Shown here: piece by piece, positions 19,546-31,036 of the stretch
How positions within the stretch are numbered: the stretch's first letter is position 1
How the letters are laid out: each line of letters opens with the position of its first letter
Source of the DNA: Pseudomonas sp. 10S4
Lineage (GTDB): Bacteria > Pseudomonadota > Gammaproteobacteria > Pseudomonadales > Pseudomonadaceae
NCBI RefSeq assembly: GCF_034344865.1
Contig: NZ_CP133774.1
Span: 4,960,001 to 5,024,000, forward strand
Length of the DNA: 64,000 nucleotides
Direction of reading: 5' to 3'
Translations under genes and position numbers: made by a program
The notes under the pieces: generated by a model
Database searches by the model: none
What the model was told of the DNA's origin: nothing
The model's input: the letters and a program-made list of their open reading frames with translations, nothing else

Positions 19546-22500
19546 ATGAACATGTCTTCAGTTTTAAGTGAGGAGGGTCATGAAGCGCCGGATATGACGC
19601 CGGAACAACAAGGCGTTTTTTTCGATTTTTTTAAACAAAAAGAAATTCCCTCCTGGTTGATTCAAGCCAGCAGTACAAAGCGTGAGTCATTGCATCGATG
19701 CATTGTCGCCAGTCAGGTTTCAAGGGCGAACGCCATTAACGCAATGGCGTTATTGAAACCCCCGCATAGCTTCTGTGCGCCATTATTGACGAAGGCCATA
19801 TCCGACAAAGTCGGGGAGCCCCTGAATATCAAGGGCGTTGTCTTTCAACATGTGCGCTCCACCTCCAGCCTGCTCGGTCTTCGAAGCAAACTGATCTTGC
19901 CGATTGACAGGGATTTGCTGGAAGCAGCCTGTGAGAACTTTGAAGACAGCGAAACCCTCGCCGATAGCGATCACGAAAAGTCATTGATCTATCAACCGGA
20001 GAAAATCAATGGGCGGAGTAACAAGGTGCTGCCGATCGAGCCCCATGAGTTCGCGCAGTTATGTCGGACTCTAGACTTGGGCAAGCAATACCAGACACAT
20101 CTCAATAGTATTTTTGAACCTTATATAGACACCGGTGAGGTACGCAAACACTGCATCGCTCATTCGCAGCGTTGCTTTGAAGTAGACATGCAAATTGCCT
20201 TGATGAAAAAACATGTCAGCGAGAAAGTCTTCCTGATGCTGGGCGACGTATTGGCAAATAAGCAGTCCATAAAATTCGACACACACTCCATCGCCTACAA
20301 GCGACTGGAACTGTCTGGATATGCACTTGAAGGTGCGATGTTGATCGTAGCGGTCAGTGATGGGGCGTATGACGACAATCCGTGCGTGTTGTATCTGCCG
20401 GGTGATCCGGATCAGCCACTGAAGGAGTACCCGAGCTTCAGGAAAATGGAAGTCGCATTAAGCGCCCGGCTTAGAAGCGCAGCGTTCACGAAAGTCATCC
20501 TGAGATTCATTTCACTGAAAAACCGTGGCGGATTTGACGACATGCTCAAACTCCAGCTACTCAAGCCACCAACGGGCTTGTTTCAACCGTCAAGCAGCGG
20601 TTTTATTCCGGTGACGACCAAGGATGTGCACACCGGTTTGTTCGCGCAGTTGTATCGTCAGCGCGTTGACCACGTCATGGCGAATGCGCGACTACTGGTG
20701 GTGCCGACGGATGATGAAGACGAAAAGTCCCGCGCCGCCCGGTTGGAAAAGTACAAGGAGATCGGTTTCGACATAGTGTTCTTTGCCGCCTCGTTCATAC
20801 CGGTGGTGGGGGAACTGCTGACCGCTGTGGCGGCGGCTCAAATGTTGCTCGAGGTTTATCACGGCGTCGAGAGCTGGTCTGCCGGCGAGCAGGAACAGGC
20901 GGCGGACTACTTTTTCGATACCGTCGAGAACATTATCGTGGCGTTGGCGTTTTCTGTCGGCGCGGTGGCCGTCAAGGCCGCCTACAAAAAGGTCAGAAGT
21001 TCGAGCTTTGTCGACACGTTACGACAGGTCCGGTTGTCGGGTGACCAGGAGCGATTGTGGAAGCCCGACCTGTTGCCTTATCGCCAGCACCTGGCGTTAC
21101 CACACGGTTTGAAGGCCGACGAGAGGGGGCTTCACTGGATCAACAAACAGGCTTATGTCTCGCTGGATAAAGACCTGTACGCCGTTCGCCCCGAACCCGA
21201 TACCGGTTTGTGGGAGGTCCAGCAGCTTTCAAATGGCGATAGTTACACGCCTCGCCTGGAGACCAATGACCGCGGGGCCTGGCGCCATGACTCAGAGCTG
21301 CCTCAGGAGTGGGATCGCCTGACGGTGTTTCGGCGCCTGGGATACTCGGCGCAGGACATTTCTGATGTCCGGGTGCTGCAAATTCTGTCCGTCATCGACA
21401 TCGACATCAGCCTGTTGCGTCGCACCCTGATTGATCGGACCAATCCACCCGCCTTGTTGATCGATACCGTTCGGCGTTTTGCCGCCGACCAGGCGGTGTT
21501 GCAGTTTATCGAGCAACTGGGAGGGGCACAGACCGCCCACCTGGCGGATGCCGAGTTGCAGTTACGGCTACTGATGACGCTCAAGCGATGGCCCGTTGAG
21601 ACTCGCATCGAAGTGGTAGATGCCGAGGGGCGAACTGTCAGCACACTCATGCCTGCCGATACCACCGATGGGCAAACAAAGGCCCTGACGCTGACCATGG
21701 AGTCACTTCGAAAGGGGCAGTTTTATGCGCCGCTGTTGGCGGGTCTGGAGCAAGCCGAGCGCGAAAGTATTGTGCAATCGACTACCAAAATCTCCGAAGA
21801 ACAGGCTGCTGCGCTGGTGCAGGTACTGGCCAGACAGGCAGGCCGCAAACGACTGGACCTGTTCGACTGGCTTTATCAACGGGGTGTGCCTGTGCGTGAA
21901 GCACAAGCGACGCCTTTGCGCAGCCATTTCCCTGACCTTCCGATCAGCGTGATCGATGAGTTGGTGCACTACGCCGATGCCAGCGAAATGGCAGAACTCG
22001 ATAATGGAAAAGTGCCCCTGCGCCTTGCCGAAGAGGCCCGTCGATTCCAGCAGGTGGTGCGCATTAACCGTGCTTATGAAGGGCTTTATCTTGACGCCGC
22101 TGGAGGGATCGACACGGATCGACTGGTGTTCAATACCCTTGAGCATCTGCCGGGATGGAGAGGCGACATTTACATTCGCCTGCTGGAGTGGTCGTTCTAC
22201 ACCGAGGAGTTCGCCAGCATCGGGCCTGACGACGCGACACAGAAATTGTTTATGAGTGCACATCCCGATCGATATGAAGCCTCCAATGAACAGTACGACC
22301 TGCGCAGCTATCTCCCTGGGCGCACGCGCGAGCATTATTTCCAGTCCCTGTGGGACGGCCTGTCGCCGGTGCGCCGCTCAGCGTTGGGCGTACAGGCAAA
22401 TGATCAGGGGTGGCGCTGAGGGAAAAGCTCACCGCCCTGGCGCTGGAGCGTCGAGCGCAGTTCGCGCAGGTGCTTGAGATTCGGACGATGCGTGAGGGTT

Positions 22501-24422
22501 ACACCTCGCCCATGCGTCTGGCCGATCCACAGTCGCAAACCTCTTCAAGCAGTGCATCGGCGCAAGCCGCAATTCCTGTCGGTAAACCAGCTGCCCACGT
22601 TCGGCGTGCCCAGGAGCTTTATCCAACACATTCGCTCGAACAGATCGATGCATTTCTGAGCAGTCTGGGTTCAAGCGATGTGTTGGTCCTCAGAAAACTC
22701 GAAAGCATGAGAATGGAGTTCCTGACCCTGCGCGAGGTACTGCAAAGCTGGATCAACCGCGACACCAGGTACCAGACGTCCGATGGGCCGAGGCTCAAAG
22801 TATCGACGCTGGCCAAGACCCGGGCGTCCCGGGAAATCATCCGCTGCTGGCGCAAGGAAACACCCGCTACGTTGTCCCTCGACGGCATGCTTTATGAACT
22901 CTCGCTACCGCCGCTGCACTTGGGCGATTTGCCGAGGGTTGTCGGGGATTTCAGTCATGTCGGCACGCTGATCCTCGACCGTATCGGTGCCAGCGCTGGA
23001 TTGAACAGCTTCCTGCATAACTTCAGTCGCCTTAGAACCCTGTCGCTGATCGGCAACGAATTGAGCCGCATGCCGCAAGCGGTGGGCAGCATGACGCGGC
23101 TTGAGAGTTTGAGCTCGAGTGAGAACCGGATTCAACTGACGACTGCGTCGGTGAACGAGTTGTCAGGGTTGACCCGCCTGAAACATTTGGACCTGAGCGC
23201 CAACCAGACCCTGAGCCTGACCCCCAATGTGGCGCACATGCCGCAACTGGAAAGTCTGAAACTGCGCGGCACCGGCATCAGCCAGTGGCCGCAGGGCGCT
23301 ACTGGCTTGGCCAAGCTGAAGTTGTTGGACCTGCGTGACAACGGCATCAGTCAAATCCCCGAAGATGTGTATGCCGCACCGCTGACATTGAACGCTGGCA
23401 CCAATGTCAGCGGCAATCCACTGGACCACGAGACCCTTAGGCGCGTCGCGGACTTTCAGCAACTCTCGCAGATCAGCCTTGGCCTCATTGCGTCGGGCCA
23501 TCTGCGCGAAGCGGCTGAGGTCATATTGGATGTCTCGATGATTTCGACCTGGCTGACCGGTGTGGCAGTTGAAGACGAGATGCAAAAACGCGCGCTGTGG
23601 GGTTCGCTGTTTGCCTACCCGGATTCGCGACCGTTTTTCACCTTGCTGATGCGTCTGCGTTACACGGCCGATTTTCGCGTGATTTATTCGTCATTGCGCC
23701 AGCGCGTGTGGGAAGTGGTGCAAGCCGCCTCGGCAGATGATGCGTTGAGGCGGGCACTGTTCCTGATGGCTGATACGCAGAAGATCAGCGCTGATGGGGA
23801 CTCATTGTTGTTCAGTGATTTGTACGTCCGGATGCTGTGTTACCGGGCGATCAATGCCGCCAGGGGCGGAGTCGACATGCTGGAAGGGCAGGTACTTGTA
23901 CTGTTGCGAAGCCTGTTCCGGCTACAAGAAGTCGAGAAGTACGCCTTGAGAAACATCCTTTCCCGCTCACGCACGGGGCCGTTGACGAGCCAGCAAGCGA
24001 TGGAGATCAGTCTGGCGTTTCGGGTGGGGTTGGCTGAACACCTGAACCTGCTGGCCCAGCCGAGAGAAATCAACACTCGGCTGAGTGTCGACGTCCTCCA
24101 GCAAACCCTCGAGTGGGTGTACGCCGAGATCGCTAAAACGGAACAGACAACGGCATTGCCGGACTGGATGAATGCTCAGGAGTTCTGGGTTGATTATCTG
24201 GAAAATACCCACCGTGACGCGTTCGACGAATTGGCCCTGAGCGCGGCGCTGGCTTTCCAGCAGTTGGATGGCCGGCTCAATTACACCCGGGAGCAGTTCA
24301 CTGAAAGCATGAATGCCATCGTGGACAACTACCGAAATGACCGTACAGCGCTGTTCAAGAGGCTGACCATCGAGGCCCTTCAACGACATCCAGGGCTGAT
24401 ACTGCCGAATGTCCGTGGCTGA
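19546..24422 (+). CDS. Giant LRR protein, dermonecrotic-toxin/NEL E3 ubiquitin-ligase-like family (frameshift near 22408; catalytic Cys replaced)
   Basis: Restoring one G in the run at 22407-22410 joins two frames into a protein of about 1625 residues, a usual size for this Pseudomonas family. The N-terminal 900 residues are the toxin-like region, with two hydrophobic segments (about residues 415-435, DIVFFAASFIPVVGELLTAV, and 467-485, IIVALAFSVGAVAVKAA) that may insert in membranes. LRRs follow at about residues 1150-1290 (LRTLSLIGNELSRMP, LKHLDLSANQTLSLTP, LKLLDLRDNGISQIP). The C-terminus of about 230 residues matches the NEL fold: FRLQEVEKYALRN, EISLAFRVGLAEHLNL, EFWVDYLENTHRDAFDEL. NEL ligases transfer ubiquitin through Cys in a CxD motif. 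Here the aligned position is Ser1415 (KISADGDS, codon AGC at 23787-23789), so ligase activity is doubtful. No secretion signal is visible. Substrate and delivery unknown. Confidence 0.78.
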
Positions 24423-24449
24423 GCGGCCCCATGAATGCAAGGAGTGCAC

Positions 24450-27400
24450 ATGAAGGAACTGACGCAACAACACCGTGACGCTCGTGGTCGGCAGATGGCC
24501 TCCATCCCACACGTTTTTGCCAACCTGGATCTGGATACAATCCTGCCGATGACCCCGGCGCAATTGGCTGCGCGGGTGATCGAAGAGCGATGGGGCGCCG
24601 AGCCGTTGACGGCGCGGTTGGTGGATCTCAATTACGATTTCTATGGTTACCCGGCCGAGGGTAACGTTCATCTGGGCAAGGTCCGTACCGCGCAAAGTCT
24701 GGTGCAGTCCTTGCTGAGCAACTACCAGACGGTCGGCGCCGGGCGCTTCGGCGAAACCGCGTTCGGTCTGTACACGCCGCCTGCCGTGGGGCCGACCGTG
24801 CGTATCGTCGAGATCGACGAATCCATCAACCCTGGCGGCGGTTTTCGCGACTATGAGGGCATCTACCGGCAGACCGTCCCGCAAGTCTACGGCCCGAGTA
24901 CCCAACTGGCGTTGCAACCGGCCGAGTTCAAACAGTGGGTCTGGACGCTGGAGTTCAAGGAGCAATATGGCGCCTATGTGCACGACACCTGGCCCGAGGA
25001 TGAGCAGATTCTTGGGGCCGCAGCCTATCCGTTGCGGACTTCCGTCAGGGTGGCGTTTGTCATGGCGGCCCATCTGCAGCGCCAGGAAAACAGCCTGACG
25101 GGCGATGGACTCGGCCTGGCGTTGCGAGCCGCCGGGTTATCCGAACAGCAAGTGTGGAAGAGCCTGACGCTGGCGCAGATGCAGAAGCAGGCAGTAATCC
25201 CGGCGTCCGTCGAGGCGGCGCGGCTGGTGGTTTATCGTTACACCTCGACCGATATCTGGTGTTTTCGGGATAAAACCACTGGGCGAGTCGTGCTCTACAT
25301 TCCGGGCAACTCTTCGCCCTTTCAGGAGTTTGTCGATCATCAGGCTTTGGCAGAGTGGGTGGCTGAAACGGGACGTGACGCCGACCGAAAACAGGCCTTG
25401 GCTGAGCATTTTTCCGACGAAGATCGGCAGGACGGTACGTTTCACGCCGGTGTGCTGACGGCGCTGGAAGGCATGGCTACGTATCCACGGCAATTTCGGC
25501 TGAAAAAGGGTCACGGCTTTTTCAACAATGACGGTTATTGGCCTCCCGCTGAGTACGTTGGTGTCAATGTGCCTGCGTCTGCCACCGATCCCTTCGCCCA
25601 GTGGGTATTGGTCATGAAACAAGCCGCTCACGCGAGCATCGATACCATCCGCGACGATGCCGAGGTCAATCGGGCTGACTTGAGCGCCGTGGTCGAGCCT
25701 GTCGTGCAGTGGATCAACAAGTTCGGTCCGTTGGCGTTGTTCGTTCCTGGTGGGGAAGGCCTGCTGGCGCTCGCCGGGCTGATCGATGCCGGTTATGGCC
25801 TGGCGCAGGCGGTAGACAGCAAGACGCTTGATGAGCGATCCGCCGGGGTCGCCCGGACGGTTTTCGGGTTGCTTAACGCGTTGCCGGTGGCTATTGCCGG
25901 TAAAGCGATCAAGGCTGAAGAGCGCGTGACCCAGACGGCAACCCATATGCCGGACCCCGAGCCGACCGTGATCGACGTATCGCTGCCCGTCGAAGGGACG
26001 CCCGTCGTGTCCGGCGCGATCGTCGAGCGCGTCCGCTTGCTGCGGGGTATCGGCGCCGAGGCCGAAGGGTTCAGCGATGAAGTATTGGGGCAGATTGGCC
26101 GTGTCATCGATGTCGACAATGACCTCCTGGCGTTGATGCAGGCGGGACGACGACCGCCAACGCCCATACTGGCGGATACCCTCAGCCGCTTTCGCATCGA
26201 CCAGGATCTACGGCATGTCGCAGATTCGGCGGTGGCGCGCGCCGAACAATTCACACAGCGCTATCAGGCGTTGCAGCACTCCGGGCATGAGTGGGTGAAG
26301 CTGTTTCAACAGCACTATCCGGGGCTGCCAAAAAACGCCATCGAGCAAATACTCGACCGGTCCGGGGTGGCGATTGACGCACCACACACCTTGGCCGATG
26401 CCAAACGGGTATTGAGCCAGTTGAGCGTCAAGGCAGAGCAATATGAGCGCCATGTACGACTGACTCGGGCTTACGAAGGCCTTTACTTGCCGTCGGTGGC
26501 GAACCTCGACAGTGATGTCCTGGCCTTGCATTCACTGCAACGGCTGCCGGGGTGGTCGTCTGAAATCCGCATCGAGGTCGTCGATGGTTCCAGGGTGATC
26601 GACAGCATCGGCCGGCCAGGTACGCGTGCTTACCGGCAGTTGATCCGGTGCGGCTCCCGTTATCGGGCACCCCCGGCCTCGGCGGCTGAAACCGTGAGTT
26701 TTGCCCAGGCACTGCTCAATGCCTTGGCACAGGAGCAACGTTCGGTATTGGGCTTGCGGGCCGGGCATGAGCTTGAAGACTTGCAAGCCAGCATCCGCGA
26801 GGCAGCATTGCCACGCACCGAGCTGGAGTTGGGTCTGCGTCGAATGGATTCGGGGATGGCATTCGAGAGCAGCGGTCTGCGCGGCGGAGGCTTTCCGCCC
26901 ACGGCTCAGGCTGAAGCATTGTCAAACGACATTATGAAGTTGCAGGTCAAAGAGTTTTATCCCGCCATGACGGAGGATGAACTCGAGACACTCATACACG
27001 GTTGGGGGAGGGCGCGCAGAGGCAACTGGTCAGCCTCACTCAGCAGTTGACTCAATTGCGCATTGACCTGGTGACGTGGATCGAAAAGGTTGAGGCGGAT
27101 GTCGATGACATGCAAATCGAGTTTCTGGACCCTGCTGACGAAGAGGCGCAAGGGCTGAGCCCGGCCGAAATCGAAGAGGAAAACGATTCGCGCCTGTTCA
27201 ATGTCATGGAGTACGAGCGCCAGTCCCGGATTGAACTGGCCAAGGAGCTTGAAGTGTTGTGGCAACTGCGTGGCGATACGGCCAGCCGTGTCTATGTCGA
27301 TGGGGAATGCGTGGGTTTTCGTCTGGAACTGGACTTTGAACAGTTGCATTGCCTACCCGAGCTGAACGTCAAGCTACCGGATGTCGCGCTGCTGTCCGTG

Positions 27401-28306
27401 GCGGATTTCACCCTGACGCAAGGTGAAAGTCTGTCAGGCTTTCTGGAGTGCTTGCCCAACCTTCAAACACTGAACCTGGAAGGCACTGATTTGCGCATTC
27501 AGGGGCTTGATGGGCAATGGACCGGCAGTTTGCCTGCGGCGATTGGCAAGCTGTCCAGATTAACCACACTCAACCTCAAGAACACGTTGTTGACGCTGAC
27601 CGAACAAACGGCAGGGCAGTTAGGTGAGCTGACTCGGCTCCAGGTGCTTGATCTGAGCAACAACCCTTTGGGGGTGCCACCTCTGGTGCTGAAACTGACG
27701 CAGTTGCAACACTTGAACCTGCGCAGTACCGGTATCACCCGTTGTCCGATCGGTATCCTCGATCATCCTTATTTGCAATCTCTGGATCTACGCAACAACG
27801 GCATTGCCCGTGTGCCCGAAGCGGTACGAATACAGTCCGTGGGCGAGAACAATGTGCTGCTCAGTGGCAACCCGCTGACCGATGAGGACAGTTTGCGCTG
27901 GGTCAGCCGTCATCGGCAGCAGACCGGGATCAACGTGTGGATCGGGTCGCCGATGGACAATGCCGCTCAGCCCGGCGCCTGGCTGGAGGGCGTGCCCGCG
28001 CAGCAGGCTGCCTTGCGGGCCGGGCGCTGGCAACGGGTGCTCAACCTGACGGGAAGCGGACGGTTTTTTGGAGCGCTGGAGATAATCGGGCGCACGGCCG
28101 ATTTCCGGGTGGACTACACCGCATTGCAACAACGGGTGTGGCACATGGTTGACGAGCTGGAAGCGTCACCAGGGCTGTGCCGCTACCTGTTCGAGGAGGT
28201 GCAATGGCCGGCGATTGATGGCGATGATCCGTTTGCCGGTTTCGTGGGGCTGGAAGGTGCAATCGCTGAGCACGGGAGCGCTGCTGCGGGACAACGTCTG
28301 CCGTAA
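24450..28306 (+). CDS. Giant LRR protein of the same family, lacking the NEL domain (frameshift near 27000)
   Basis: Start ATG 24450 follows an AAGGAG site and lies 27 bases after the first LRR gene, so the two form an operon. Restoring one base near 27000 gives about 1285 residues. The toxin-like N-terminal region (AYEGLYLPSVANLDSDVLAL, LQRLPGWSSEIRIEV) parallels segments of the first gene (AYEGLYLDAAGGIDTDRLVF, LEHLPGWRGDIYI). A hydrophobic segment lies at about residues 430-450 (FGPLALFVPGGEGLLALAGL). LRRs cover about residues 1000-1145 (LTTLNLKNTLLTL, LQVLDLSNNPLGVPP, LQSLDLRNNGIARVP). The protein stops where the NEL domain would begin, after a short DDPFAGFVGLEGAIAEH tail; a further frameshift close to the end cannot be excluded, but a terminator only 17 bases downstream leaves no room for a catalytic domain. 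Confidence 0.75.
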
Positions 28307-28322
28307 TGACTTTCGCCAGGCG

Positions 28323-28367
28323 AAAAAAACCTTGAGCCTCGGCGCACTGGCCAGGACTCAAGGTTTT
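28323..28367. terminator. Bidirectional terminator between LRR operon and DUF934 gene
   Basis: AAAAAACCTTGAG and CTCAAGGTTTTTT form a long stem with A-run and T-run on opposite sides, so it can end transcription from both directions. It sits 17 bases after the LRR stop and just before the convergent DUF934 gene end. Confidence 0.85.
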
Positions 28368-28374
28368 TTGACCG

Positions 28375-28869
28375 TCAGCGGCGACGGAACAGCGGCAGCG
28401 GTTCGTCAGTAGCGGCCTGGTATGTCACCGAGAAGTCCTTGAGGCTTTCAAGGGCTTCGTACGGGTCTTTATCGGCGCGCAACGCAAAGGCGTCGAAACC
28501 GCAGCGGCGCAGGTAGAACAACTGGTCGCGCAGAATATCGCCAATCGCCCGCAGTTCGCCTTTGAAACCATAACGGTCACGCAGCAGGCGGGCGTTGGAG
28601 TAGTTACGGCCATCGGTGAAGGCCGGGAAATTCAGGGCAATCACCTTGAACTGATCCACGTCGTCACCGATTTCCTCGGCTTCTTCATCGGCGTCCAGCC
28701 ACACACCCAGGCCGCCATCGCGGGCCTTGAGCATACGGCTGTGTTCGCGCCACAGCGCCAGCGGCACGATCAGGTCGTCGCAGTTGCTGATCTCGTCGAT
28801 GTTGAAGTCCTTGGGCAGCAAGTGCCAGGTTTCGTCGACGACTTCGTTGTTCTTAATTATTCGCTGCAT
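28375..28869 (-). CDS. DUF934 domain-containing protein
   Basis: 164 residues matching the short protein that regularly accompanies the sulfite reductase hemoprotein gene in Pseudomonas. Visible features are GLGVWLDADEEAEEIGDD near residue 53, a conserved core FKVIALNFPAFTDGRNYSNARLL near residue 73, and RDQLFYLRRCGFDAFALR near residue 113. The start overlaps the end of cysI by 17 bases, indicating translational coupling. A role in sulfite reduction is inferred from gene pairing only; its biochemical function is not established. Confidence 0.88.
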   Translation of the reverse strand: MQRIIKNNEVVDETWHLLPKDFNIDEISNCDDLIVPLALWREHSRMLKARDGGLGVWLDADEEAEEIGDDVDQFKVIALNFPAFTDGRNYSNARLLRDRYGFKGELRAIGDILRDQLFYLRRCGFDAFALRADKDPYEALESLKDFSVTYQAATDEPLPLFRRR

Positions 28870-30511
28870 AGACGCGCTCCTTGAAGAGGTCGATGCCGAT
28901 ACGCTGATAGGTGTCGATGAAGCGCTCGTCTTCGGTACGTTGTTCGATGTACACGTTGATCAGCTTTTCGATCACATCAGGCATGGCTTCCTGGGCGAAG
29001 GACGGGCCGAGGATCTTGCCCAGGCTGGCGTCACGGCTGGCGCTGCCGCCGAGGGACACCTGGTAGAACTCTTCGCCTTTCTTGTCCACCCCGAGGATGC
29101 CGATGTGGCCGACGTGGTGGTGACCACAGGCGTTCATGCAACCGGAGATGTTCAGGTCCAGTTCGCCGATGTCGAACAGGTAGTCCAGGTTGTCGAAACG
29201 ACGCTGGATTGATTCGGCAATCGGGATCGACTTGGCGTTGGCCAGCGAGCAGAAATCACCGCCAGGGCAGCAGATGATGTCGGTCAGCAAGCCGATGTTC
29301 GGCGTAGCAAAACCTTGCTCGCGCAACTCGCCCCACAGGGTGAACAACTGAGCCTGCTCGACGTCGGCCAGGATGATGTTCTGCTCGTGGGAAGTGCGCA
29401 GTTGACCGAAGCTGTAACGCTCGGCCAGGTCGGCCACCGCGTCGAGCTGCTTGTCGGTGATGTCGCCCGGTGCAACACCGGTCGGCTTCAGGGACAGGGT
29501 GACGGCCACATAGCCCGGCTTCTTGTGCGCCAGGGTGTTGCGGGTGCGCCAGCGAGCGAAGCCTGCGTGTTCTTTATCGAGGTCGGCCAGTGCCTGGGAC
29601 TGGTTGTCCAGGGCCTTGTAGTCCGGGTCGACGAAGTGTTTGGCGACGCGATGCACTTCGGCGTCGGTCAGCGTGGTCTGGCCACCGCGAAGGTGTTCCA
29701 TTTCCGCGTCGACTTTTTGCGCGAAGACTTCAGGGGTCAAGGCTTTAACGAGGATCTTGATCCGCGCCTTGTACTTGTTGTCGCGGCGGCCGTAGCGGTT
29801 ATAAACCCGCAGGATGGCGTCGAGGTAGCTCAACAGGTCCTGCCACGGCAGGAACTCATTGATGAACGCGCCCACCACCGGTGTACGGCCCAGGCCGCCA
29901 CCGACCAACACACGGAAACCCAGTTCGCCCGCAGCGTTGTGCACCGGCTCAAGGCCGATGTCATGGACTTCGATGGCCGCACGGTCGGACGTCGAACCGT
30001 TGATGGCAATCTTGAACTTGCGCGGCAGGTAAGCGAATTCCGGGTGGAACGTGGTCCACTGACGGACGATTTCGCACCACGGGCGCGGGTCGATCAACTC
30101 GTCGGCAGCGACACCGGCGAACTGGTCGGTGGTGACGTTGCGCAGGCAGTTGCCGCTGGTCTGGATCGCGTGCATCTGCACGGTAGCCAGCTCAGCCAGG
30201 ATGTCCGGAATGTCTTCCAGCGCCGGCCAGTTGAACTGCACGTTCTGCCGGGTGCTGATGTGGGCATAGCCCTTGTCATAGTCACGGGCAATCTTGGCCA
30301 TCATTCGCGTCTGGCGCGAAGTCAGTTGGCCGTAAGGCACCGCGACCCGCAACATCGGCGCGAAACGCTGGATGTAAAGGCCATTTTGCAGGCGCAGGGG
30401 GCGGAATTCTTCTTCGCTCAGCTCGCCTGCCAGATAGCGTCGGGTCTGATCACGGAACTGCTTGACGCGGTCCTCGATGATCCGCTGATCGTACTCGTCG
30501 TATACGTACAT
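28853..30511 (-). CDS. cysI: Sulfite (nitrite/sulfite) reductase hemoprotein
   Basis: 552 residues from ATG 30511 (MYVYDEYDQRI); an upstream in-frame ATG at 30634 would add 41 unconserved residues. It has two ferredoxin-like half-domains and two siroheme/Fe-S motifs: SGNCLRNVTTDQFAG near residue 107, and the cluster ligands in CCPGGDFC plus SGCMNACGHHHVGHIG toward the C-terminus. It reduces sulfite to sulfide for cysteine synthesis. In Pseudomonas this single-subunit form is followed by the DUF934 gene, as here. The 294-base upstream gap is AT-rich and likely carries the promoter, possibly CysB-controlled; no clear operator could be assigned. Confidence 0.93.
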   Translation of the reverse strand: MYVYDEYDQRIIEDRVKQFRDQTRRYLAGELSEEEFRPLRLQNGLYIQRFAPMLRVAVPYGQLTSRQTRMMAKIARDYDKGYAHISTRQNVQFNWPALEDIPDILAELATVQMHAIQTSGNCLRNVTTDQFAGVAADELIDPRPWCEIVRQWTTFHPEFAYLPRKFKIAINGSTSDRAAIEVHDIGLEPVHNAAGELGFRVLVGGGLGRTPVVGAFINEFLPWQDLLSYLDAILRVYNRYGRRDNKYKARIKILVKALTPEVFAQKVDAEMEHLRGGQTTLTDAEVHRVAKHFVDPDYKALDNQSQALADLDKEHAGFARWRTRNTLAHKKPGYVAVTLSLKPTGVAPGDITDKQLDAVADLAERYSFGQLRTSHEQNIILADVEQAQLFTLWGELREQGFATPNIGLLTDIICCPGGDFCSLANAKSIPIAESIQRRFDNLDYLFDIGELDLNISGCMNACGHHHVGHIGILGVDKKGEEFYQVSLGGSASRDASLGKILGPSFAQEAMPDVIEKLINVYIEQRTEDERFIDTYQRIGIDLFKERVYAANN

Positions 30512-30805
30512 ATAAGTCCTGTTCTCAGGCTTGGGCCGGTCGGTTCCAGTTGCGTTTTTCGCTTGCTGAAGTTTCCGATGCTGCCTCGGCAATTCTGCGC
30601 GCACGGCCGCGCACTCCCTACGGAGCCGGGGCAAGATACCAGTTTGCAGTTATGCGCAAAAGTGATGTTTGAGTATATGTAAAGAACCAAAACGACTAAC
30701 GAGAACCGTTATCGCTAAACCCTTATTTGTGGTGCGGGCAATCGTCGTCTTTACTCTGCTCGAGTCTTTCTGCAATCACCGATAAAACCGACAAGAGGCG
30801 ATGCA

Positions 30806-30919
30806 ATGAGCAACCCAACCAAAGCAAGGAAAAGCGATAGCACGGTCGATGCCTGGGCGATTTTGTTCCTGATCATCCTGGTCGTGGGCACGGCAGTATT
30901 TTGGGTCGCGCATCAATAA
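30806..30919 (+). CDS. Small membrane protein, 37 aa
   Basis: A short frame with a purine-rich AGAGGCG site five bases upstream of its ATG. The sequence has a basic N-terminus (MSNPTKARKSDSTVDAW), one hydrophobic span (AILFLIILVVGTAVFWVA) and ends HQ. It is divergent from cysI. A small stem-loop (TCCGAC/GTCGGA, 30941-30956) follows the stop. The clear topology and the ribosome site support it as real; no function can be assigned. Confidence 0.6.
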   Translation: MSNPTKARKSDSTVDAWAILFLIILVVGTAVFWVAHQ

Positions 30920-31036
30920 ACGACCCCGTCCGGGCCTGGTTCCGACGATTGTCGGACAAAAACGGGAATTAGCGCAGTTTGCCGGCAGTTCGGGGGCTAT
31001 AATGCGCGGCCATTTTTCCGGGGCTCGGATGATCCA

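Noticed and set aside
29315..30682. 455-codon open frame on the plus strand
   Set aside because: Antisense to cysI, whose siroheme and Fe-S motifs fix the coding strand.
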